Source: Rhabdophis nuchalis
Lineage: Eukaryota; Chordata; Lepidosauria; Squamata; Natricidae
DNA: 64,000 nucleotides
Reading direction: 5' to 3'
Assembly: GCA_039707465.1 (NCBI GenBank)
Contig: CM077647.1
Coordinates: 48,448,110-48,512,109 of the forward strand
The position numbers and the translations under genes were made by a program. Below, piece by piece: positions 56,180-63,905 of this stretch. Each line of letters begins with the position of its first letter. Position 1 is the stretch's first letter. The notes beneath the pieces are model-generated. The model searched no databases, was not told where the DNA came from, and saw nothing but the letters and a program-made list of their open reading frames with translations.

Positions 56180-56514
56180 CACAGCTTGGATATGTTGCAT
56201 GTTTGGACTCTGCAAGCAGCGCACAGGAGAATGACCGTTGGCTTACCTGACCGTTGTTCTCTGGGCGCTGTGGGAGAGTCCACCCCACCCAGAAGTTCTT
56301 CTTCAGTCCAGGGTGCTTCAGACTGTTTGGAGATGAGACAACATCCAATTGTCATCTACAGGATCATGCCTTTGTTTTAAACTGGCCCTCAATGAGGAAG
56401 TGGAGGCGTGTCTAAGAAAATTAACTCAGTCCTTGGGCAAATAGGCTGAATTTAACCAATGCTTGGACTCTCCCGCAGTGCCCAGAGAACGACCATTCAG
56501 GTAAGCTAACGGTC
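56180..56514 (-). repeat. DIRS-B2 internal complementary region and right inverted repeat
   Basis: 56180-56290 has TTTGGACTCTGCAAGCAGCG, CAGGAGAATGACCGTTGGCT and TCTGGGCGCTGTGGGAGAGT, the inverse of both ends joined. 56380-56490 is the inverse of the left repeat at 44590-44710. The element ends near GCTAACGGTC at 56514. Confidence 0.75.
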
Positions 56515-56891
56515 AATCCAGAGTATAAAGCGCACATGTGCACAAAGCACACGGACGAGCAAACCAGCAGTAAAGCCGTGTGGAACCCAACCCAACCAGA
56601 AATTACACGTTTATTTACGTGGATTATAGACTACGGTTGTTGCCAAATGTAACTCCTTTCCTATTCTAATTGTCATTGTTCTGAAAGACAGAAACACAGT
56701 ATGATTAAAAATGCAATTATTTTCATTTGGGCTAGAGTATGTGCTTTTATTATTCACAAGACTAAATATTCCATTGATTAATTCAGAAAATAAAAATATT
56801 TGGCAGAAATAGTTACTTTTTTCATATTCTGGGAAATTATCTTAATAATCTCATGAAACAGCTTTTTACTCACCTGAATTTACCTTTTCAG
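56515..56891 (+). other. Intron K-L, last part
   Basis: The first 85 bp look like the other half of the MITE split by DIRS-B2. The rest is AT-rich intron running into the exon L acceptor. Confidence 0.5.
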
Positions 56892-57017
56892 GGATATATT
56901 GTGGATATGAATATTGAAACCAAAGTAATGGAAAGAGCAGCAAAATATCATAAAGTTTGGAAAGAATTAAGGGAGAAATCTTGTTTAATGCAACCAATGT
57001 TCCTGTTTTTATGCAAG
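56892..57017 (+). CDS. STK31: STK31 exon L (just before the kinase-like domain)
   Basis: The acceptor is CCTTTTCAG and the donor is GTAAAT at 57018. The exon is 126 nt, 42 codons, phase 0 at both ends. The peptide includes GYIVDMNIETKVMERAAK, KVWKELREKSCL and FLFLCK, matching the remembered GYSVDV...AKVIERAA.YH..W...FLFLCK. It is the last coding exon found here. A repeat with a (CTAC)n core starts within 40 bp of the donor. The kinase-like exons must lie beyond 64000 or be missing. Confidence 0.92.
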
Positions 57018-57052
57018 GTAAATTATAGATTGAAGTGTATTTTTATTTATTA

Positions 57053-58086
57053 CTAGCTATACCCGGCCACGCGTTGCTGTGGCCAAGTCTGGTAATGGCC
57101 AACCAATCTGTGTGTAGATCTACACCTGCACACATACACACAACTACCGTATAACCCCCAACCTACCTACCTACCTACCTACCGTATTTCTCCCTCTCTA
57201 TCTATCCCTCTACCTACCTACCTACCTACCTACTATATTTCTTCCTTTCTCCCTCTATCTACCTACCTACCTTCATACATACATACTGTATTTCTCCCTC
57301 TCTATCTATCCCTCTACCTACCTACTGTATTTCTCCCAATCTATCTATCCACCTAATTATCTACCTACCTACCTACTGTATTTCTCCCTCTATCTATCCC
57401 TCTACCTACCTACACACTGTATTTCTCCCTCTATCTATCCATCTACCTACCTACCTACCTACCTATTGTATTTCTTCCTTTCTCCCTCTATCTATCTACC
57501 CACCTACCTACTGTATTTCTCACTCTGTATCTATCCCTCTACCTACCTACCTACTGTATTTCTTCCTTTCCCCCCTCTATCTGCCTACCTACCTACCTAC
57601 TGTATTTCTCCCTCTCTATCTATCCCTCAACCTACCTACCTTCTGTATTTCTCCCTCTCTGTCTCTCCCTCTATTTACCTACCTACTGTATTTCTTCCTT
57701 TCTCCCTCTACCTACCTACCTACCTACCTACCTACCTACCTACCGTATTTCTCCCTATCTATCCACCTACCTACCTACCTACCTACCTACCTACCTACCT
57801 ACTGTATTTCTCCCTCTCTATTTATCCCTCTACCTACCTACCTACTGTATTTCTTCCTTTCTCCCTCTATCTACCTACCTATCTACCTACCTACTGTATT
57901 TCTCCTCTCTATCTATCTACCTACCTACTGTATTTCTCCCTCTCTATCACCTACCTACCTACCTAGGTTTCTCCCTATCTATCCCTCTACCTACCTACCG
58001 TATTTCTCCCTCTCTATCTATCCCTCTATCTACCTACCTACTGTATTTCTCCCCCTCTATCTATTCCCCTATTTACCTACTTACTG
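57053..58086 (+). mobile_element. Repeat with (CTAC)n core, 5' part
   Basis: TAGCTATACCCGGCCACGCG and AATGGCCAACCAATCTGTGT open the repeat, followed by about 930 bp of CTAC/CTAT/CTCT units punctuated by TGTATTTCTCCCTC. The sequence resumes after the CR1/DIRS insertion at 63906 (ACTGTATTTCTCCCC). The 166-residue frame at 57466-57966 is repeat translation. Confidence 0.75.
57140..58080. repeat. (CTAC)n compound microsatellite
   Basis: About 940 bp of CTAC repeats in blocks of 3-10 units separated by TGTATTTCTCCCTCTCTATC-like spacers, giving a higher-order period of roughly 60-75 bp. The reverse-strand counterpart is at 2875-3500. Confidence 0.93.
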
Positions 58087-58297
58087 TAATACAATAATAC
58101 AATAGCAGAGTTGGAAGGGACCTTGGAGGTCATCTAGTCCAACCCCCTGCCTAGACAGGAAACCCCATACCATTTCAGACAAATGGCCATCCAGCATCTT
58201 CTTAAAGACTTGCGGTGTTGGGGCATTCACAACTTCTGGAGGCAAGCTGTTCCACTGGTTAATTGTTCTAACTGTCAGGAAATTCCTCCTCAGTTCT
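58087..58297 (-). mobile_element. CR1 LINE 3' end, antisense, first part
   Basis: AATACAATAGCAGAGTTGGA, then AGGTCATCTAGTCCAACCCC, is the reverse complement of the CR1 3' end. The - strand frame reads RRNFLTVRTINQWNSLPPEV, the CR1 ORF2 C-terminus. DIRS-B1 splits it at 58293-58297; it continues at 63759. ACTGTA at the left edge (about 58082) and at 63906 may be the CR1 target duplication. Confidence 0.85.
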
Positions 58298-58410
58298 CCT
58301 GTGTGCTGCTTTGGGGAATCCAAAGCCTGGGTTTAACTTAGCCCTTTAGCCTAGAGAACTGAGTTTTTAAACTGTGACCACGCCTCCTCCATCTGGGCAT
58401 GCTCAGTTTT
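58293..58410 (+). repeat. DIRS-B1 left end and inverted repeat
   Basis: The outer 20 bp (GTTCTCCTGTGTGCTGCTTT) are unique to this end and reappear inverted in the internal complementary region. 58313-58410 (GGGGAATCCAAAGCCTGGGT to CATGCTCAGTTTT) is the inverse of 63613-63710 with no difference by eye. Confidence 0.92.
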
Positions 58411-58639
58411 TTAACTCAGTTCAGCCTAAAGAGACACACTTCAGTTCCTCTCCAGGAGGAATTTTTAAAGTTAGACCTTTATTTTACTTAGAACTTGGAT
58501 TCTCATGATCTTCAAAGATGTAAGTGTTATGGTTTATTTCTTTTCCTCCTAACGGCTCCAGTGGCCGGGGGAGGTAACGCTGTTTTTCGGGATTGCCGAT
58601 CAGGTTGGTTCGCCGCCTGCACGCACCCAGACTCCGCTG

Positions 58640-60463
58640 TTGAAGGCAGGTTCGCCGCCTTCGTGTCGGGAGAGCCTCAGTCGTTCTTATGGTTGTGGCT
58701 GGGGGTGTGGGAGAAGGGAGAAATTCCGCGCGTCGCGCTTCGCCCCCCCTCCCCTTCCATCCACCTCAAGGGTGAGTAGGGCTTCGACCAGGGCCTCGTC
58801 CCGGCCCCCGCGGGGTTCGTCTGCCCCCTCTGGGAAGGCCGCGAAAAGGGCAGATAAGGGAAAATCGAGCACCGCGGCTCGAGTAGTCCCCAGGGCCCCC
58901 CCGGTTCTTCTGCCCGAGGGGCCTCCACAGGCCTTACCTTTAGCTGCACCCCAGGTGCGTGGGTGGTCCTCGGATGTGTCCCTAACGCAGGGGACTCGCA
59001 CAGGGGTTATAGAACCAGAACAACCCGGGCCATCCGGGGCTTCTGAGGCCTACTCCGCGCCTGGGCCTTCCAGATCTAGGCCTTCTGCCACGTTCACACC
59101 TACTGCAGCTGGTCTTAGAGATGAGGAGGCCTCTGGGGAGGCCCTTTCTCCCAGTGTTTGCAGCATGATTGCAGCTGCTATGTCGCAGGGGGTGGATGCC
59201 GAGTTACAACGCAGGGCCCATCGCCCTGCATCCTCGGCCTTGTCCAGGGATCTCTCTGTTTCCCCTGGAGGCCCTGCTTCGCCTATGCATTCCATTTACA
59301 GCGAGGGGCTTGACATGATGGAGGAAGGGGAGCTCCCTGAACGCGAGCTCTCTGATGATGAAGGGCTAGACCAGGGTTCTGCGCTGCATTCCGGCCTGTT
59401 CAGCCCAGCATTATTCAAGTCCTTGCTTTTCAAGGCCAAAACCACCACTCATTTGGGCGGAACATCCACTGAGGAAGGCACTGATGTGGGATTGGAGGCC
59501 ACAGATCGCCTCTTTGCGGAACAGGTCAGGGAACAGGATCTGGTTCCCTGTCCCAAATTATTTATAGACACTGTCCAGAAGCAATGGGAGCAGCCCACTG
59601 CAGTTTCTCCACCCAGCAACGGGGATAGGAGGCTGTATGCCTCCACTTCCGAATTAGATGATCTCCTACAGTTCCCTACTGTGGATCCTCCCGTGGCGGC
59701 TTTGGCATCCCCAGCTCTGATTCCCTCTGAGATTTTGGAGGGCCTCAAGGCTGAGGATCGTAAGGCCGAGCTAGTCATTCGAAAGACCCCCCAGGCTTCG
59801 GCCTGGGCTCTGAGGGCTGCCACAGCAGCATCCTTCTTTAACAGGACCTCCATTCTCTGGTTGAGACAGTTACAGGATAGGTTGGCTCCTGAGGACCTAC
59901 GGCTGCACCAAGATGTTAACAAGCTGGTGGCGGCTCTGGAGTTCTCGGAGGATGCCACACTCTCAGCGGCCAAGTTTGCCTCAAGGGCGGTGGCCTCTAA
60001 CATTGCCTCCCGCCGCCTCCTGTGGCTTCGCCACTGGCAAGCGGATGTTCGTTCTAAATGGCGCCTGGCTTCCACTCCCTTCAAGGGGGGATCCCTGTTT
60101 GGGGCCGCTCTCGACCCCATTTTGGTCGAAACCAGGGATAAAAGAAAGGTGCTTCCCTCGGTATTGAGACGCCCGGAACGTAGACATCAACCTTATCTGA
60201 GGAGACAGTCCTTTCGGGCCGGGGATCCGGGATTTACTACTGCCCCTTACAACCCGCAGTATACTAGGCCGTATGTTCCAGCGCAGGACAGGACTCAGGA
60301 CAGGCCAGCTGCCAGGGATAGAAACAGGCAACGGCAACCAGGCGCAGAATCGGAGGCCATTTCGTGGCTCCCAAAATCGTTCCTTTCGTCGGTACTGCTG
60401 ACTCATTGGGGGTGGGCCCTATTGGCGGGCGACTGGCAGTGTTCGCAAGTCAATGGGGCTTAA
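58640..60463 (+). CDS. DIRS-B1 gag-like protein
   Basis: An uninterrupted frame of 607 codons following the leader. The N-terminal third is basic and Ser/Pro/Ala-rich. The middle has acidic patches (MMEEGELPERELSDDEGLD) and KSLLFKAKTT. The C-terminal half holds LVPCPKLFIDTVQKQWEQ, NGDRRLYAST, PTVDPPVAAL, ILWLRQLQDRLAP and RRLLWLRHWQADVRSKWRL, then an Arg/Gln-rich tail that may bind nucleic acid. No zinc knuckle or protease is seen. The frame opens with a TTG; its first ATG is at 59166 (MIAAAMSQG), so the true start is uncertain. The role as gag is inferred from position and from the counterpart in DIRS-A. Confidence 0.82.
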   Translation: MKAGSPPSCRESLSRSYGCGWGCGRREKFRASRFAPPPLPSTSRVSRASTRASSRPPRGSSAPSGKAAKRADKGKSSTAARVVPRAPPVLLPEGPPQALPLAAPQVRGWSSDVSLTQGTRTGVIEPEQPGPSGASEAYSAPGPSRSRPSATFTPTAAGLRDEEASGEALSPSVCSMIAAAMSQGVDAELQRRAHRPASSALSRDLSVSPGGPASPMHSIYSEGLDMMEEGELPERELSDDEGLDQGSALHSGLFSPALFKSLLFKAKTTTHLGGTSTEEGTDVGLEATDRLFAEQVREQDLVPCPKLFIDTVQKQWEQPTAVSPPSNGDRRLYASTSELDDLLQFPTVDPPVAALASPALIPSEILEGLKAEDRKAELVIRKTPQASAWALRAATAASFFNRTSILWLRQLQDRLAPEDLRLHQDVNKLVAALEFSEDATLSAAKFASRAVASNIASRRLLWLRHWQADVRSKWRLASTPFKGGSLFGAALDPILVETRDKRKVLPSVLRRPERRHQPYLRRQSFRAGDPGFTTAPYNPQYTRPYVPAQDRTQDRPAARDRNRQRQPGAESEAISWLPKSFLSSVLLTHWGWALLAGDWQCSQVNGA

Positions 60464-62292
60464 CCACTTCGGACGCCTGGGCCCTCCAAACGGTATCCCA
60501 GGGTCTCACTCTAGAATTTCTTGCTATTCCCCCGAGACGCTTCATTCGTTGTCCGGTACCCGGGTGCCCGTCCAAACGGCGACTTATGGACGCCGAGATC
60601 AATCATCTGTTACAAATCGAGGCCATCGAACGGGTACCACCAGCGCAGGAAGGGCTGGGATTCTATTCCATTCTGTTCCTGGTCCCGAAGCCCTCGGGGG
60701 AATGGCGAGCTATTCTCGATTTGAAACGGCTCAATTATTACCTAAAGTATCAAAAATTCAAAATGCAATCCTTAAAAGGCATTCTGCTATCAATACGACA
60801 GGGCGACTTCATGGCATCCATAGATATCAAGGAAGCCTATCTACACGTTCCCATTCATCCGGGACATCGCCGGTTCCTGAGATTCCATTTCGCCGGTCGT
60901 CACTTCCAGTACCGGGCGCTCCCGTTTGGACTCTCATCAGCTCCACGCACCTTCACCAAGCTGCTGGCAGTGGTCGCAGCCTCCCTGCGGGCGGTACCCG
61001 TACGGGTCAATTGTTACCTAGACGACATCTTGGTTCTATCATCAACCCGGGACCAAGCGGCCCGGGACCTGCAGTACACCATCGAGGCTCTCCAATTACA
61101 CGGGTTCGTTTTGAACTTCCCCAAGAGCCACCTCTGCCCGACCCGGTCCCTGCTACACCTCAGGACGGTCATCAATTCGGAAAGCTGCATTGTTTCCATC
61201 TCGCCAGAGAGACAACTCAGCATTTGTCACCTGGTCACACAGATTCTTCGCCTGAGATCGCCCCCCCTGGCATCTCTTTCTCAACTGCTCGGAAAGATGA
61301 TTTCGTGCATCGACGCAGTCCCTTGGGCAAGGTTCCACGCCCGTCCTCTCCAATGGTTCCTCCTCCCATACCAGCGAAATCACACCAGCCACTTCCACAT
61401 CAGAGTTCGGCTCCCTGCCAAGGTGCTGCTGTCCCTGAGATGGTGGAAGTCTGCCAACCTCGTCAGGGGCTGCCTGTTCAAGGAACCGGAGAGGATCGTA
61501 GTTACCACCGACGCCAGCCTCTACGGGTGGGGAGCTCATTCCGAGGGTCTGGTTGCTCAGGGCAGGTGGACAGCACAGGAGCTCCGCAACAGCATAAATT
61601 GGTTGGAGCTTCGCGCCATTCGCCTGGCTCTCCGCAATTTTCGATCAGTGGTAACGACCGCGCATGTCCTCGTCCTTACGGACAACGTGGCCTCCAAGGC
61701 ACATGTAAACCGCCAAGGGGGCACCCGGTCCAAGGCCCTGTCGCAGGAAGCGGATCTCCTACTTCATTGGGCGGAGAGACATCTGTTATCCATCCGGGCG
61801 GAACACATTTCGGGAGTGTCCAATGTACAAGCAGACTGGCTGAGCAGGGCCACGGTGGACCAAGCGGAGTGGCAACTCCACCCCTCCCTGTTTCAGGAAC
61901 TCTCCCAGAGGTTTGGACCGCCGCTTGTGGATCTCTTTGCGCAACCACACAATGCACAGCTGACAAGATTCTTCACGCGGTTTCGAACACCGGGGGCGGA
62001 GGCAACGGATGCGTTACGCAGCCCATGGCCGGACGGCCTGCTATATGCCTTCCCACCACTCCCGTTGGTGCCGGTGGTCATCCAGAAGATCCTGACAGAG
62101 CGGGCGGAGGTGCTCCTCGTCGCCCCCATGTGGCCTAGACGACCGTGGTACGCAGATCTCGTGCATCTTTCCATGTCCCGTCCATGGCGCATCCCGGACG
62201 ATCGGATTTGTCTTTCCCAGGGGCCCCTGGTCCATCCGAACCCTCAGCTTCTACAGCTAGCCGTGTGGCATGTGAGCGGTCTATTCTCTTAA
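60364..62292 (+). CDS. DIRS-B1 reverse transcriptase / RNase H
   Basis: An open frame of 642 codons, overlapping the gag frame by 100 nt in the -1 frame relative to it. RT: EWRAILDLKRLN, SIDIKEAYLHVPIH (about residue 152, catalytic Asp), FGLSSAPRTFTK and CYLDDILVLSS (YLDD about 218-221). RNase H: VVTTDASLYGWGAH (about 380), NWLELRAIRLAL (about 411), VLTDNVASKAHVNRQ (about 437) and NVQADWLSRATVD (about 490), giving the D-E-D-D set. All expected acidic residues are present. The frame opens with GTG and its first ATG is well inside, so expression by frameshifting from gag is plausible. It overlaps the recombinase frame by 148 nt. Confidence 0.9.
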   Translation: MAPKIVPFVGTADSLGVGPIGGRLAVFASQWGLTTSDAWALQTVSQGLTLEFLAIPPRRFIRCPVPGCPSKRRLMDAEINHLLQIEAIERVPPAQEGLGFYSILFLVPKPSGEWRAILDLKRLNYYLKYQKFKMQSLKGILLSIRQGDFMASIDIKEAYLHVPIHPGHRRFLRFHFAGRHFQYRALPFGLSSAPRTFTKLLAVVAASLRAVPVRVNCYLDDILVLSSTRDQAARDLQYTIEALQLHGFVLNFPKSHLCPTRSLLHLRTVINSESCIVSISPERQLSICHLVTQILRLRSPPLASLSQLLGKMISCIDAVPWARFHARPLQWFLLPYQRNHTSHFHIRVRLPAKVLLSLRWWKSANLVRGCLFKEPERIVVTTDASLYGWGAHSEGLVAQGRWTAQELRNSINWLELRAIRLALRNFRSVVTTAHVLVLTDNVASKAHVNRQGGTRSKALSQEADLLLHWAERHLLSIRAEHISGVSNVQADWLSRATVDQAEWQLHPSLFQELSQRFGPPLVDLFAQPHNAQLTRFFTRFRTPGAEATDALRSPWPDGLLYAFPPLPLVPVVIQKILTERAEVLLVAPMWPRRPWYADLVHLSMSRPWRIPDDRICLSQGPLVHPNPQLLQLAVWHVSGLFS

Positions 62293-63350
62293 GTCAACAC
62301 TTCTCGGACAAAGTTATAGCTACGATCCAGGCGGGTCGCAAACCATCGACGAACCGCATATACGAGGCCACCTGGAAGGCATTTTGCATTTGGTGCCACA
62401 CAAGTAGGCTTGAGCCGCTGAAGGCGTCCATTCCGCAGGTACTGGACTTCCTACAACTTGGACTGGACAAAGGACTGGCTCCCAACACGCTCCGTAGACA
62501 AGCGGCTGCACTGTCTACGGTGGTGCGCTGTGGTCAATCTCGCTCCCTGGCTCGTCATCCCAGGATACAGTCGTTCCTAAAGGGAGCTACTAACATCTGC
62601 CCTCCGGTCATACACCGTTACCCCACATGGGACCTGACGCTTGTCTTGCAAGCCCTCACAGGACCACCCTTTGAACCTATACGGACTATCAGTCTGCGAC
62701 TCCTGACCCTCAAAACAGTGTTCTTAGTAGCCATCACTTCGGCCCGACGGGTGTCAGAGCTGGCCGCGCTGTCAGTGAAGGAAGAGCTCTGTATCTTCCA
62801 CCCGGACAGGGTTGTCCTTCGTCTAGATCCGGCCTTCATGCCGAAGATAAACTCCCTGTTTCACAGATCTCAAGAATTGGTTCTACCAGACTTTTGTCCG
62901 CAGCCTTCACATCCCCAGGAGCGGCGCTGGCATCATCTGGACGTCCGTAGACTCTTGCGATGTTACATCAAGCGGACTGCTTCATTCCGTCGTTCAGAGG
63001 CAATCTTCGTGTCGTTCCAGACCGCGTCTATGGGCCTGAAGGTGTCCTCCAACACGATAGGGCGCTGGTTGAAGGCTTGTATTTCACTTGTGTATGACAG
63101 ACAGGCTCGCCCAGTTCCCAGAGGGATTTTGCCACACTCTACCAGAAGTGCAGCCACATCTGCAGCCTGGGCTACCCAGGCGTCTGTCGAGGACATTTGC
63201 AGGGCGGCGACCTGGTCGTCTCCATCACTGTTCATACGTCATTACCGGATTGACGCTTACGCCTCGGCTGAGGCTGCATTTGGGCGGCGAGTGCTTCAGA
63301 GGGTTGTGACCACGTCTCCAGCTCCTGACCAGCCTTGCTCCCGCCCCTGA
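62145..63350 (+). CDS. DIRS-B1 tyrosine recombinase
   Basis: An open frame of 401 codons; first ATG at 62184. The N-terminal part has the core-binding-like region (RKPSTNRIYEATWKAFCIWC, VLDFLQLGLDKGLAPNTLRR). Catalytic residues follow the tyrosine recombinase plan: Arg in ITSARRVSELAAL (201/202), HSTR (His 331, Arg 334) and Tyr 367 in FIRHYRID. The C-terminus reads AEAAFGRRVLQRVV. The enzyme is expected to insert the circular DNA copy at a short matching sequence, which fits the GTT/GTTCT at each end. It is the only recombinase of the four DIRS copies here with every catalytic residue. Confidence 0.92.
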   Translation: MVRRSRASFHVPSMAHPGRSDLSFPGAPGPSEPSASTASRVACERSILLSQHFSDKVIATIQAGRKPSTNRIYEATWKAFCIWCHTSRLEPLKASIPQVLDFLQLGLDKGLAPNTLRRQAAALSTVVRCGQSRSLARHPRIQSFLKGATNICPPVIHRYPTWDLTLVLQALTGPPFEPIRTISLRLLTLKTVFLVAITSARRVSELAALSVKEELCIFHPDRVVLRLDPAFMPKINSLFHRSQELVLPDFCPQPSHPQERRWHHLDVRRLLRCYIKRTASFRRSEAIFVSFQTASMGLKVSSNTIGRWLKACISLVYDRQARPVPRGILPHSTRSAATSAAWATQASVEDICRAATWSSPSLFIRHYRIDAYASAEAAFGRRVLQRVVTTSPAPDQPCSRP

Positions 63351-63371
63351 AGATTCACTGCTTGGGTATAT

Positions 63372-63464
63372 CCCAGGCTTTGGATTCCCCAAAGCAGCAC
63401 ACAGGAGAACGACCGTTGACTTACCTGAACGGTCCTTCTTTGTGTGCTGCGAAGGGGAATCCAA
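63372..63464. repeat. DIRS-B1 internal complementary region
   Basis: 93 bp just after the recombinase stop. The first half (CCCAGGCTTTGGATTCCCCA, AAGCAGCACACAGGAGAAC) is the inverse of the left end. The second half (CGACCGTTGACTTACCTGAA, GTGTGCTGCGAAGGGGAATC) is the inverse of the right end. AGAAC at the centre (63406-63410) is the inverse of the GTTCT found at each end. Confidence 0.92.
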
Positions 63465-63612
63465 CCCCGCCCGTTCGGCTTCGGCTGTTCAGGCGCTGAC
63501 GGTTGATAACTTTGATTGTGACTACTAACTACCTTGATTTTGACTGTTTCTTTCAACGGATAGTCTTCTTCGGAATCGGACTGCTGCGCTCTTGGACGGC
63601 TTTCCTTCGTAC

Positions 63613-63758
63613 AAAACTGAGCATGCCCAGATGGAGGAGGCGTGGTCACAGTTTAAAAACTCAGTTCTCTAGGCTAAAGGGCTAAGTTAAACCCAGGCTT
63701 TGGATTCCCCTTCGCAGCACACAAAGAAGGACCGTTCAGGTAAGTCAACGGTCGTTCT
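63613..63758 (-). repeat. DIRS-B1 right inverted repeat and end
   Basis: 63613-63710 is the exact inverse (by eye) of 58313-58410. The outer part 63711-63758 (TTCGCAGCACACAAAGAAGG, CAGGTAAGTCAACGGTCGTT) is unique to this end and is mirrored in the internal complementary region. Confidence 0.92.
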
Positions 63759-63905
63759 AAGTTGCTTCTCTCCTTGATTAGTTTCCACCCATTGCTTTTT
63801 GTTCTGCCCTCAGGTGCCCTGAGAATAGCTTGACTCCCTCTTCTTTGTGGCAACCCCTGAGATATTGGAAGGCTGCTATCAAGCCTAGTCCCTCTTTTAT
63901 TAAAC
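63759..63905 (-). mobile_element. CR1 LINE 3' end, antisense, second part
   Basis: AAGTTGCTTCTCTCCTTGAT, CACCCATTGCTTTTTGTTCT and TTTGTGGCAACCCCTGAGAT continue the CR1 from the point where DIRS-B1 entered. The ORF2 C-terminal frame reads on across the reconstructed junction. Confidence 0.82.

Larger units (their letters stand above)
44580..56514 (+). mobile_element. DIRS retrotransposon, family B copy 2 (DIRS-B2), interrupted
   Basis: Pieces in the right order and orientation: left end and inverted repeat (44580-44710), leader (to about 44995), gag fragment (46725-48120), recombinase (55354-56140), internal complementary region (about 56180-56290), right inverted repeat and end (56380-56514). 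L2-like LINEs interrupt the leader. DIRS-A2 interrupts the recombinase. The RT/RNase H part is absent and 48120-51740 is filled with other repeats, so a deletion or rearrangement must also have happened. Confidence 0.7.
58293..63758 (+). mobile_element. DIRS retrotransposon, family B copy 1 (DIRS-B1), apparently intact
   Basis: A 5.46 kb element with three long overlapping frames (gag-like, RT/RNase H, tyrosine recombinase), terminal inverted repeats of about 98 bp identical by eye, an internal complementary region, and GTTCT at both edges (58293-58297, 63754-63758). There is no other target duplication, as expected for integration by recombinase. It lies within a CR1 that lies within the (CTAC)n repeat in the intron after exon L. 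The lack of breaks suggests a young, possibly active copy. Confidence 0.93.

Noticed and set aside
58495..58779. Small frame upstream of DIRS-B1 gag as a separate gene
   Set aside because: It overlaps the leader and gag start in another frame, opens with TTG and has no domain.
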